64,000 nt of DNA, taken from assembly GCA_963730115.1 (NCBI GenBank), contig CAVSQM010000001.1, positions 124,001 to 188,000 on the forward strand, given 5' to 3'. The notes beneath the pieces were generated by a model, which saw nothing but the letters and a program-made list of their open reading frames with translations, searched no databases and had not been told where the DNA came from. This document shows, piece by piece, positions 52,311-61,472 of this stretch (its first letter is position 1; each line of letters begins with the position of its first letter). This DNA is from DASQFQ01 sp963730115. GTDB lineage: Bacteria > Actinomycetota > Thermoleophilia > Solirubrobacterales > Solirubrobacteraceae. Position numbers and translations under genes: made by a program.

Positions 52311-52748
52311 CTAGGGCGCGCCGCGGGCGATCGCGCTGCGCAGCACCACGCGCGTCTCGGTCTCCGCGACGCCCATCCGCGTCTTGAGCTGTCGCAGCAG
52401 CCGGTCGAGCTCGGCCGTGTCGTGGCACGCGACCCGCAGCTGGTAGTCGAAGCGCCCGGTCACGTGGTCGGCGTCGATCACCGCCTCGAGCTTGGAGACC
52501 TCCGCCTCGAACGAGTCGTTCGTGTGCTCGGGACCCATGTTGACCTCGATCAGCGCGTGCAGCCGGCGGCCCGCGGCGCCCGGGTCGACGGTGGCCGTGA
52601 AGCCGGTGATGACGCCCTCCCGGCGCAGCCGCCGCACGCGGTCGGCGGCGGCGTTGGCGCTCAGCCCGACGCGTGCGCCGAGGTCGCGGTAGGAGAGCCG
52701 CGCGTCGCGCACGAGCTCACCGAGGATCTCACGGTCGAGACGGTCCAT
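52311..52748 (-). CDS. Lrp/AsnC-family transcriptional regulator
   Basis: A 145-residue regulator. The N-terminal HTH is LDREILGELVRDARLSYRDLGARVGLSANAAADRVRRLRREGVITGF; the C-terminal RAM domain (LHALIEVNMGPE, VTGRFDYQLRVACHDTAELDRLL) binds amino acids and forms oligomers. It is divergent from a LysE-type exporter gene 68 nt away, the classical arrangement for amino-acid export control. ACAAT 6 nt before ATG 52748 may be its -10. Confidence 0.92.
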   Translation of the reverse strand: MDRLDREILGELVRDARLSYRDLGARVGLSANAAADRVRRLRREGVITGFTATVDPGAAGRRLHALIEVNMGPEHTNDSFEAEVSKLEAVIDADHVTGRFDYQLRVACHDTAELDRLLRQLKTRMGVAETETRVVLRSAIARGAP

Positions 52749-52816
52749 GCCGCGATTGTCGCAGCCCTGGCCGGATCGTGCTGGAGGAAGCGCGGCGAGG
52801 TCGCTAGGAAGACGGC

Positions 52817-53449
52817 ATGTTCGACGCGCTGATCTCGGGCCTGGTGGCCGGCTGGGGCGTCGCCGTCCCGCTCGGCGCCATCGGCGTGCTGCTCGTCGAC
52901 CTCGGCATGCGCGCGGGCTTCCGCCACGCCGCGCCGGCCGCCGCGGCGGTCGCGACCGCCGACCTCCTGTACGCGGCGGTGGCGGCCGTCGCCGGGACCG
53001 CCGCGGCGCACCTGCTGGAGCCGCACGAGCACGCGCTCAAGCTGATCGCCGCCGGCGTGCTCGCCGCGGTGGCCGTCGTCGGGCTGCGGGCGGCGCGGCG
53101 GCGCGCGAAGGCGGCGCGTGAGGACGGCGGAGGAGCGCCTGCCGTCGGCGGAGCGCCTGCCGGTCGCCTGTTCGCGCGCTTCCTCGCGCTGACCGCGGTC
53201 AACCCGACGACCGTCCTGTACTTCGCCGCCCTGATCGCGGGGCTTCCCGCCGTGGCCGGCGCGCCTGCCCCGGACAAGCTCGTGTTCGTGGCCGCCGTCG
53301 GCGTTGCCAGCCTGAGCTGGCAGCTGACCCTCGCGGGCGCCGGGGCGGCGCTGCACCACCGCCTGCCCGACCGCGCGCGCCTCTACACCGCGCTCGTCGG
53401 CAACGCGCTCGTGCTCGGCCTCGCGCTGCGGATGGCGCTCAGCGCGTAG
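52817..53449 (+). CDS. LysE-family amino-acid exporter
   Basis: A 210-residue membrane protein with about six helices. ISGLVAGWGVAVPLGAIGVLLVD is the N-terminal LysE/RhtB signature (GPxxxxL-like region in a variant form), and FLALTAVNPTTVLYFAALI the second, with N-P-x-T. The middle loop is Arg/Ala-rich. It is paired with the divergent Lrp regulator. The exported amino acid is unknown. Its 3' end overlaps the HD-GYP gene by 11 nt. Confidence 0.88.
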   Translation: MFDALISGLVAGWGVAVPLGAIGVLLVDLGMRAGFRHAAPAAAAVATADLLYAAVAAVAGTAAAHLLEPHEHALKLIAAGVLAAVAVVGLRAARRRAKAAREDGGGAPAVGGAPAGRLFARFLALTAVNPTTVLYFAALIAGLPAVAGAPAPDKLVFVAAVGVASLSWQLTLAGAGAALHHRLPDRARLYTALVGNALVLGLALRMALSA

Positions 53450-54884
53450 CGCGCTGCGGAACGGAAGCGGCGTCGGCGAACGTCGCAACCCACCCCGGGT
53501 CGTCCAGTGTCCGCTCCAGCACGCGCTCGAGCGCGGCGACGCACGCCGGATCGAACGCGCTCCCGCTCTCCTGGCGCAGCAGCCCCAGCGCCCGCTCCTG
53601 GCTCCACGCCGGGCGGTACACGCGGTGCGAGACGAGCGCGTCGTAGACGTCGCACACGGTCAGCACCCGCGTCGCGATCCCCAGGCAGTCGCCTCTCAGG
53701 CCACGCGGATAGCCGCCGCCGTCGAGCCGCTCGTGATGGTCGAGCACCAGCGACAGCACCTCGGGGTCGAAGCCGCCGAGGTCGCCCAGCAGCCGCGCGC
53801 CGTCCTGCGGGTGGCGCTTGATCGCGTCGAACTCCTCGGGCGTCAGCGAGCCCGGCTTGCAGAGGATGTCCTCCGGCACCCGCAGCTTGCCCATGTCGTG
53901 CAGCAGCCCGCCGATCGCGAGATGGCGCAGCGTCGCGGGCGGCAACCGCAGCTCCTCGCCGACCGCACACGCGAGCGTCGCCACGCGGCGGGTGTGCTCC
54001 TCGGTCGAGCGGTCCTTCTCGGCGAGGTCGATCATCAGGGCGCGCACGCGCGGGCCGAGGTAGGCCTCCTCGGCGCCGACCAGCTCGGTGGCGGTGAGGT
54101 CGCCGACCAGCGGGCGCGAGGCGCGGCCCTGGCGCAGGTCGAGCACCGCCGGGATGCCGACCAGGACGACGCCCAGCAGCTCCATCCCGTGGCCGAAGTA
54201 GAAGGCGAGCGTGCCGTAGCCCATCACGAGCTGCGGCACGAGCGCCCAGCCGAGCCACACGCAGCCGACGAACACGAGCAGGTCGGTGGTGCGGCGGGTC
54301 AGCGTGTAGGTGCGGATCGCGCGCAGCGCGAGCAGCCCGTAGAAGACGACGCCGAGCACGAGCAGGACGAGCGCCGGCGCGCTGCCGGCCTCGGGGACGC
54401 TCGGGACGGCGGAGGGGAAGGTCAGGCCGATCCCGCCCAGCAGCAGGATCGCGGCGGCGAGCCCGATCTGGAGCGTCAGCACCGGCTTCATCCGCAGCGG
54501 GCGGCGCATCCGCGGCAGCGCGGTCAGCGCCAGCACCGCGCCGCCGGCCGGCAGCGAGGCCGCGCCCGCGAGCGCGATCACGCCGTTCATGCCGACGATG
54601 ATCCCCGGCGTGGCGAGGCCGTGGATGGCGAGCAGCGCGGTCATGGTCGAGAACGCCGCGCCGAGCAGCACGGTGCGGCCGTCGTCGGCGCGCACGCCCG
54701 CGATCGTCAGCCCGATCGAGGCGACGGCCGCCACCAGCGCGCCGGTCGCGACGAGCGTGAAGTGGATCCACGACGCGATCTGCACCTCCTGGCCGCCGAA
54801 CGCGTGCAGCACGGCGGGGACGCCGACCGCCCAGGCGGCGAGAAGCGCGAGCATGCCGCGCGGCGCGTGCCCCTTCTTGAGCAT
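53439..54884 (-). CDS. Membrane-anchored HD-GYP-type phosphohydrolase
   Basis: A 481-residue protein. Residues 1-265 contain about eight hydrophobic helices as a sensor module. The C-terminal HD domain has EKDRSTEEHTRRVATLA, LLHDMGKLRVPEDILCKPGSLT, RHPQDGARLL and LVLDHHERLDGGGYPRGL. The HD pair, H-x-x-D-G-G-G-Y-P and further histidines are kept, with GGYP in place of strict GYP. Family members cleave cyclic di-GMP or related dinucleotides. It starts 18 nt after the FAD oxidase gene and may be co-transcribed. Confidence 0.87.
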   Translation of the reverse strand: MLKKGHAPRGMLALLAAWAVGVPAVLHAFGGQEVQIASWIHFTLVATGALVAAVASIGLTIAGVRADDGRTVLLGAAFSTMTALLAIHGLATPGIIVGMNGVIALAGAASLPAGGAVLALTALPRMRRPLRMKPVLTLQIGLAAAILLLGGIGLTFPSAVPSVPEAGSAPALVLLVLGVVFYGLLALRAIRTYTLTRRTTDLLVFVGCVWLGWALVPQLVMGYGTLAFYFGHGMELLGVVLVGIPAVLDLRQGRASRPLVGDLTATELVGAEEAYLGPRVRALMIDLAEKDRSTEEHTRRVATLACAVGEELRLPPATLRHLAIGGLLHDMGKLRVPEDILCKPGSLTPEEFDAIKRHPQDGARLLGDLGGFDPEVLSLVLDHHERLDGGGYPRGLRGDCLGIATRVLTVCDVYDALVSHRVYRPAWSQERALGLLRQESGSAFDPACVAALERVLERTLDDPGWVATFADAASVPQRATR

Positions 54885-54902
54885 TGAGGGCTTATCGGCA
54901 GA

Positions 54903-56282
54903 TCAGCGCACGATGTGCAGTCCGATCAGCGCAGGGATCGCCGACAGCCCCTTCGTGATCGGATCGACCGGCCGCTGGGCCTCCTCGGCCGCCTCCTTGC
55001 GCGCGATCGCCGCCCGGATCGTCGTCGCGCCGGCCACGCGCAGCGGCTCGGGCGGCACGATCTTCGGCGGCGGGTCGACCCACGCCCAGTGCGCCGCGTC
55101 CTCGCTGCGGCCGAGCGCGAGCGCCGCCAGCGAGCGGCCGGCGAGGTGCGACGGCCCGACGCCGTTGCCGGTGTAGCCGAACGCCGCCCAGGCGTGCCCG
55201 CCGCGCAGCGTGACGATGGCGGGCAGGTGGGTCGGGGAGACGTCGATCGGGCCGCCCCAGGCGTGCTCGATCCGGCGGCCCTCGAGCATCGGGAAGATCC
55301 GCAGCAGCGCCCGGTGCGTCTCGTCGACCACGGCGGCGTCGACCTCCGCGCGCCCGTGCGTGCGCGCGCCGACCTCCATCCGCCCGCCGCCCCAGCCGAG
55401 CAGGATGCGGCCGTCGTTGGTGGTGCGGAAGTAGTGCAGCAGCGCGCGCCCGTCGGTGATCGCCTCGCCGCCGGTCCAGCCGAGCTGCTCGATCACGTCG
55501 GGCACCGGCTCGGTCAGCACGATGTGGCTGGAGGAGACCGTGAGCCGGTTGCGCAGCCGCCGGATCTGGCCCGAGGCGGCGTTGATCGTCACCGCGGCGG
55601 CGCCCGCCCGCACGCTGCCTCCGGCCGTCTCGGCGACCACGCTGCCGCCGCGGTCGACGTGCAGCGCCTGCACCCGCGAGCCCTCGAAGATCCGCACGCC
55701 GCGGCCGAGCAGCCGCTCGCGCAGCCCGAAGGCCAGCCGCGCCGGCTGCACGATCGCGCCGGAGCGGGTCGCCACCCCGGCGCGGAACACCGGCGAGTCG
55801 CAGACCGCGCGCGTCTCCTCCGGCGACAGCGCCACCACGTTCTCGCCGTCGACCGCCGCGACGGCCGCGCCGTCCTGGGCCGGAGCGCACGAGACGACGA
55901 GGTGCGGCGCCTCGCGCACCCACGCGTCGACCTGCTGCTCGCGGCACCAGGCCACCACCTGGTCGACCGTGTCCGCCGACGCTGCGGCCAGCTCGCGCGC
56001 CCGCCGCTCCCCGTACTGCTCGGCCATCAGCGGCCGGCTCAGCCACAGCGAGGAGAGGAAGCCGCCGTTGCGCCCGCTCGGCCCGGTGCCGCAGACGGCG
56101 GCCTCGAGCACGACCACGCGCGCGTTCGGCTCGCGCTCGAGCACGTGCCATGCCGTCCACATGCCGGTGTAGCCGCCGCCCACCACCAGCACGTCGGCGT
56201 CGACGTCGTCCGCCAGCGCAGGCTGCGCCGGCGGGATCCCGCCCGCCTCGACCATCCACCAGCCATGCGCGTCGTGAACCAT
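54903..56282 (-). CDS. FAD-dependent amine oxidase, PuuB-like
   Basis: A DAO-family flavoenzyme of 459 residues. DVLVVGGGYTGMWTAWHVLE binds FAD; GTGPSGRNGGFLSSLW is typical of gamma-glutamylputrescine oxidase and related amine oxidases. HAWGGPIDVSPTHLPAIV and FGYTGNGVGPSHLAGRSLA form the C-terminal flavin site. GGAGG lies 7 nt before ATG 56282, 13 nt after the HDAC-like gene. In this operon it would oxidise a polyamine made available by the amidohydrolase. Confidence 0.87.
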   Translation of the reverse strand: MVHDAHGWWMVEAGGIPPAQPALADDVDADVLVVGGGYTGMWTAWHVLEREPNARVVVLEAAVCGTGPSGRNGGFLSSLWLSRPLMAEQYGERRARELAAASADTVDQVVAWCREQQVDAWVREAPHLVVSCAPAQDGAAVAAVDGENVVALSPEETRAVCDSPVFRAGVATRSGAIVQPARLAFGLRERLLGRGVRIFEGSRVQALHVDRGGSVVAETAGGSVRAGAAAVTINAASGQIRRLRNRLTVSSSHIVLTEPVPDVIEQLGWTGGEAITDGRALLHYFRTTNDGRILLGWGGGRMEVGARTHGRAEVDAAVVDETHRALLRIFPMLEGRRIEHAWGGPIDVSPTHLPAIVTLRGGHAWAAFGYTGNGVGPSHLAGRSLAALALGRSEDAAHWAWVDPPPKIVPPEPLRVAGATTIRAAIARKEAAEEAQRPVDPITKGLSAIPALIGLHIVR

Positions 56283-56295
56283 CAGTGGGCCTCCA

Positions 56296-57331
<1,036 letters not shown>

Positions 57332-57339
<8 letters not shown>

Positions 57340-58189
57340 GGACGGGCGCCAGCGGCGTCTCTGCGACCTCGTCCACCGTCTCGCGGCGCAGCGAGCGAGC
57401 GGCCAGCCTGCGTTGGAGCAGCACGTTGAGCCCCATCAGGATCAGCACGATGACGAGGAACGACGTGGCGAGCACGTTGACCTCGGGCGGCACGCCCTGG
57501 CGCGTCGCGCCGAAGATGAAGAGCGGGAACGTCTGCGTCTGGCCGGCGTTGAAGCTCGTGATCACGTAGTCGTCGAACGAGATCGCAGCGGCCAGCAGCG
57601 CGGCCGCCGCCACCCCCGGCGCGATCATCGGCAGCGTGATCTTGCGGAACGTCGTCCACTCGGTCGCCCCGAGGTCCATGGCCGCCTCCTCGATGTGGCG
57701 GTCCATGCCCTCCAGCCGCGCCTTCACGGTCACCACCACGTAGGAGACGGTGAACATCACGTGGGCGATCACGATCGTGATGAAGCCCGTGTTGAACGCC
57801 GCGGTCAGGAACAGCGCGAGCAGCGAGGCGCCGAGCACGACCTCCGGCGTCGCCAGCGGGAGGAACACGAGCATGTCGACGAAGCTGCGGCCGCGGAAGC
57901 CGTAGCGCACGAGCGCGAGCGCCATGAAGGTGCCCAGCGCCGTCGCGATCAGCGTCGAGACGAGCGCGATCAGCACCGAGTTCTTCAGCGCCACCGCCAG
58001 GTCGGGGTTCGCGAACGGGTCGGCCCAGTGATCGAGCGTGAAGCCCTGCCAGGTGAAGTTGAACCGCCCCTGGTTGTCGTTGAACGAGAAGGCGACGACG
58101 ATGAAGATCGGGATGAACAGGTAGAGCAGCGCGAGCCCCGACCACAGCGCCAGCCCCCACGAGCGGATCTTGTCGCCGGTCGAGCGCAC
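57332..58189 (-). CDS. potC: Spermidine/putrescine-type ABC permease II
   Basis: A 285-residue inner-membrane permease. The EAA loop is HIEEAAMDLGATEWTTFRKITLPMIAPGV; LALVRYGFRGRSFVDMLVFLPLATPEVVLGASLL and ISFDDYVITSFNAGQ are classic PotC segments. GTG 58189 directly follows the potB stop. It forms the channel with PotB, powered by PotA. Confidence 0.92.
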
Positions 58190-59062
58190 CTAGAACGCCG
58201 CCTCGGTGAGGTTCTTCGTGCCGAGGACGCGCGCGTAGAGGAAGACCCCGACCAGGATGAAGCTCATGAGGATGAACGACAGCGCCGCCGCGGTCGGGTA
58301 GTCGAGGATCGTGATGAACTTCGACTGGATCACGTTGCCGATCATGTACTGCTTCGGCGTGCCGAGCAGCGCGGCGTTGATGAAGTCGCCGCAGGCCGGG
58401 ATGAACGTCAGCAGCGAGCCGGCGAAGATGCCCGGCAGCGCGAGCGGCACCGTCACCCTGCGGAACGCCGTGGTGCGGCTCGCGTAGAGGTCGGTGGCCG
58501 CCTCGATCAGCCGCCGGTCGATCTTCTCCAGCGACACGTAGAGCGGCAGGATCATGAACGGCAGGAAGTTGTAGGTGATGCCCGCGATCACCGCCGTCCG
58601 TGAAGCCAGCAGCCGCCCGTCCTCGCTGACCAGGCCGACGTCGCGCAGGCGCTCCACGACCCAGCCCGAGTCCGACAGGATCAGCTGCCAGGCCACCGTC
58701 CGCAGCACGTAGGAGACGAAGAACGGCAGGATGATCAGCAGCAGGATCACGTTCTTCCAGCGCCCGGCCTTGAACGCCGTGAAGTAGGCGAGCGGGAAGC
58801 CGATGATCAGGCACAGGATCGTCGCCGTCGCCGAGTAGCCGATCGAGCGCAGGAAGTGCTGGTCGTACTCCTGGATCGCGTCCGTGTAGGTGCTGAACGC
58901 CCAGGTGAACGCGTAGCCGGTCTCGGGGTCGCCGGACTGCAGCGACACGTTCAGCTGGTTGACCAGCGGGATCGCGAAGAAGATGATCAGCCAGAGCAGG
59001 CCCGGCCCGAGGAAGATCCAGGGGAGCAGCTGCCGTCGTCTGCGCAGCGACAGCCGCAACAT
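58190..59062 (-). CDS. potB: Spermidine/putrescine-type ABC permease I
   Basis: A 290-residue permease. LLPWIFLGPGLLWLIIFFAIPLVNQLNVSL is the first helix; ILPFFVSYVLRTVAWQLIL and the EAA loop RLIEAATDLYASRTTAFRRVTVPLALPGI follow; FIPACGDFINAALLGTP is typical of PotB. It lies 3 nt after potD and abuts potC. Confidence 0.92.
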   Translation of the reverse strand: MLRLSLRRRRQLLPWIFLGPGLLWLIIFFAIPLVNQLNVSLQSGDPETGYAFTWAFSTYTDAIQEYDQHFLRSIGYSATATILCLIIGFPLAYFTAFKAGRWKNVILLLIILPFFVSYVLRTVAWQLILSDSGWVVERLRDVGLVSEDGRLLASRTAVIAGITYNFLPFMILPLYVSLEKIDRRLIEAATDLYASRTTAFRRVTVPLALPGIFAGSLLTFIPACGDFINAALLGTPKQYMIGNVIQSKFITILDYPTAAALSFILMSFILVGVFLYARVLGTKNLTEAAF

Positions 59063-59065
59063 GGC

Positions 59066-60280
59066 CTACGCGCCCGTGACCTTCGCCATCGCCTCCTGCA
59101 TCGTCTGCTCATCCTTCGGAGAGAGCGCCGGGTACGGGTGCAGCTTCGCGGCGACCTCCTCGGGCGGGAAGATCAGCGGGTTGTTCGCGAGCTTCGGATC
59201 CTTCTTCTCGAGGATCTCCTTCACGCCCTTCACCGGCGAGAGGTAGTTGACGTACGCCGCGATCGTCGCCGCCACCTCGGGCTCGTAGACGTAGTTCATC
59301 ATCGTCTCGGCCGCGTACGGATGCTCGACCTTGGCCGGCATCATCATGTTGTCGGTGAAGAGGACGTTGCCCTCCTCGAAGTAGGAGAAGCGCAGGTCCG
59401 GGTTGTCGGACTGCAGCTGCACCATGTCGCCGGAGTAGGCGAGCGCGACGTCGATGTCGCCCTTGGCCAGCGGCTGCGTGTAGTCGTTGCCGGTGAAGCG
59501 GCGGAACTGACCCTCCTGGTTGGCCTTGTCGATCTTCTCGATCGCGCCCAGCATCTGGTCGAGCGTGGCCTTCGAGGGGTCGATGCCGTCGCCCAGCAGC
59601 ACCGTCGAGGCGGAGTCGTAGGGCTCCTGCAGCATCGTGACCTTGCCCTTGAACTTCGGGTCGAAGAGGTCCGCGACGTTCTTGAGCTCGCCCCCGGTCT
59701 TCTTGATGTTGTAACCGATGCCCGTCGCGCCCGACTGCCATGGCAGCGTGTACTCGCGCTTGGGGTCGTAGTTGATCGTCTTGAGGTTGTCGACGAGGTT
59801 GGCGAAGTTCGGGACGTTCTTCTTGTCGATCGGCTCCGCGTAGCCGAGGCGCACCCAGCGCGCGGCCATGTAGTCCGTCGGGACGACGATGTCGCGGCCG
59901 ATCGGCTGCTTGTTCTGCAGCTGCTGGCGGACCTTCCCGAAGAACTCGAAGTTGTCGTTGATCTCCTCGACGTACTTGACCTTGCCGCCGTACTGCTGGT
60001 TGAAGTCCTTGAGGATCTTCTTGTCGATGTAGAGCGGCCAGTTGGCGAACGTCCAGTTGCCGATCTCGGTCTTCGGGTGGTTGGCCGCCGCGGCCTCGTC
60101 CTTGTCGTCGGAGGCCTTCTCAGCCTCGCCCTCGACGCCGCCGCACGCGGCGATCACGGCGGCAAAGCCGGTCAGCGCGAGCCCGGAGCTGCCGGCCCGG
60201 CCGATGAACCTCCGCCGCGACAGGCGCTCGCTTTCGAAGAAATCCTCGAGGGCTCGCTCAATCCGTGGGTCGCTACTCAC
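59066..60280 (-). CDS. potD: Polyamine-type substrate-binding protein, Tat lipoprotein
   Basis: A 404-residue binding protein. After a short cytosolic lead, SRRRFIGRAGSSGLALTGF and IAACGG form a twin-arginine signal with a lipobox-like Cys, so it is probably exported folded and lipid-anchored. The PotD fold is visible: GNWTFANWPLYIDKKIL, DIVVPTDYMAARWV, QSGATGIGYNIKKTG, DIDVALAYSGDMVQL, EHPYAAETMMNYVYEPE. The GTG start at 60280 overlaps potA by 8 nt. Confidence 0.92.
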   Translation of the reverse strand: MSSDPRIERALEDFFESERLSRRRFIGRAGSSGLALTGFAAVIAACGGVEGEAEKASDDKDEAAAANHPKTEIGNWTFANWPLYIDKKILKDFNQQYGGKVKYVEEINDNFEFFGKVRQQLQNKQPIGRDIVVPTDYMAARWVRLGYAEPIDKKNVPNFANLVDNLKTINYDPKREYTLPWQSGATGIGYNIKKTGGELKNVADLFDPKFKGKVTMLQEPYDSASTVLLGDGIDPSKATLDQMLGAIEKIDKANQEGQFRRFTGNDYTQPLAKGDIDVALAYSGDMVQLQSDNPDLRFSYFEEGNVLFTDNMMMPAKVEHPYAAETMMNYVYEPEVAATIAAYVNYLSPVKGVKEILEKKDPKLANNPLIFPPEEVAAKLHPYPALSPKDEQTMQEAMAKVTGA

Positions 60281-61391
60281 TGGCGCTCTGCTCCTTGGCG
60301 ACGACGAAGGTGTGGTGTGGGTTCCAGGTCAGGTCGACCTCGCGACCGGGACCGAACGATTCCGGCTCCGAGCCGTCGAGGTTCTGGGCGAAGACGGTCA
60401 GCTCCTCACCGCCCGGCGCCTTGATCACGTACTGGATCGAGGTGCCGAGGAAGGCGGCGACGACGATAGTGCCGCGGAGGGCGTTGCGGTCCCCGTGGCC
60501 GCCACCATTGGCGGGGCTTAACGTGATCTTCTCGGGACGCACGCCGACGCGGATCGCGTCGGTGCCGTGCGGGCCGACCCGGTCGGAGGGGACCTGGAGG
60601 CGCGCTCCGTCGTGCGTTTCGACGCTGGCCAGGTCACCGTCGGTGCGGCCGAGCTTGCCGTCGATCAGGTTGGAAACCCCGAGGAAGTTCGCCACGAACT
60701 CGGTGCGGGGCCGCTCGTAGAGGTCGGAGGCCGAGCCGGCCTGCTCGATCTTGCCGTCGTGCATGACGGCGATCGTGTCGGCCATCGACATCGCCTCTTC
60801 CTGGTCGTGCGTGACGTGCACGAACGTGATCCCGATGTCCTGCTGGATCCGCTTGAGCTCGATCTGCAGCTGCTTGCGCAGGCGTAGGTCGAGCGCGCCG
60901 AGCGGCTCGTCGAGCAGCAGCGCCCGCGGCCGGTTCACCAGCGCGCGGGCGAGTGCCACGCGCTGCGCCTGGCCGCCGGAGAGCTGCGCGGGCTTGCGCT
61001 TGCCGAACCTGCCGAGCTGCACGAGGTCGAGCGCCTCGGCTGTGCGCGTGCGGACCTCGTCCTTGCCGACCTTCTGCCGCTCGAGTCCGAACGAGACGTT
61101 CTTCTCGACGCTCAGGTGCGGGAACAGCGCGTAGGACTGGAAGACCGTGTTGACGTCGCGCTTGTAGGGCGGCAGCTCCGTGACCTCGTCGCCGCCGAGG
61201 AAGACGCGGCCCTCGGTCGGCTCCTCGAAGCCGCCGATCATGCGCAGCGTGGTGGTCTTGCCGCAGCCCGAGGGCCCGAGCAGCGCGTAGAACGCGCCGC
61301 GCGGCATCTCCAGGTCGAGAGCGTCCACGGCCGTCATCTCGCCGAAACGCTTGGTCACCTGTTCGAGCCGGATGTCCGGTCCGTCGCTCAC
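60273..61391 (-). CDS. potA: Polyamine-type ABC importer ATPase
   Basis: A 372-residue ATPase. ALLGPSGCGKTTTLRMIGGFEEP is Walker A, VFQSYALFPHLSVEKNVSFGL the Q-loop region, QLSGGQAQRVALARAL the signature, and ALLLDEPLGALDLRLRK Walker B. A C-terminal TOBE domain (IRVGVRPEKITLSP) is present. GTG 61391 is the best start; GTG 61403 overlaps the -10 (TAAGGT). It is first in the operon potA-potD-potB-potC-HDAC-oxidase. Confidence 0.93.
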   Translation of the reverse strand: MSDGPDIRLEQVTKRFGEMTAVDALDLEMPRGAFYALLGPSGCGKTTTLRMIGGFEEPTEGRVFLGGDEVTELPPYKRDVNTVFQSYALFPHLSVEKNVSFGLERQKVGKDEVRTRTAEALDLVQLGRFGKRKPAQLSGGQAQRVALARALVNRPRALLLDEPLGALDLRLRKQLQIELKRIQQDIGITFVHVTHDQEEAMSMADTIAVMHDGKIEQAGSASDLYERPRTEFVANFLGVSNLIDGKLGRTDGDLASVETHDGARLQVPSDRVGPHGTDAIRVGVRPEKITLSPANGGGHGDRNALRGTIVVAAFLGTSIQYVIKAPGGEELTVFAQNLDGSEPESFGPGREVDLTWNPHHTFVVAKEQSASE

Positions 61392-61401
61392 CCCGGCTCG
61401 C

Positions 61402-61407
61402 ACCTTA
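61402..61407 (-). promoter_or_regulatory. -10 element (TAAGGT) of the pot operon
   Basis: On the minus strand TAAGGT ends 10 nt before GTG 61391. Confidence 0.45.
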
Positions 61408-61458
61408 CAGAACGCACAGTCCCGTAGTCCATCCTGGACAACGGACTCCCCGGTCGGA

Positions 61459-61464
61459 TAGGTT
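61459..61464 (+). promoter_or_regulatory. -10 element (TAGGTT) of the APC permease
   Basis: TAGGTT ends 8 nt before ATG 61473; TGGACA about 18 nt upstream is a good -35, the clearest two-part promoter in the window. Confidence 0.6.
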
Positions 61465-61472
61465 CGCCGCGG

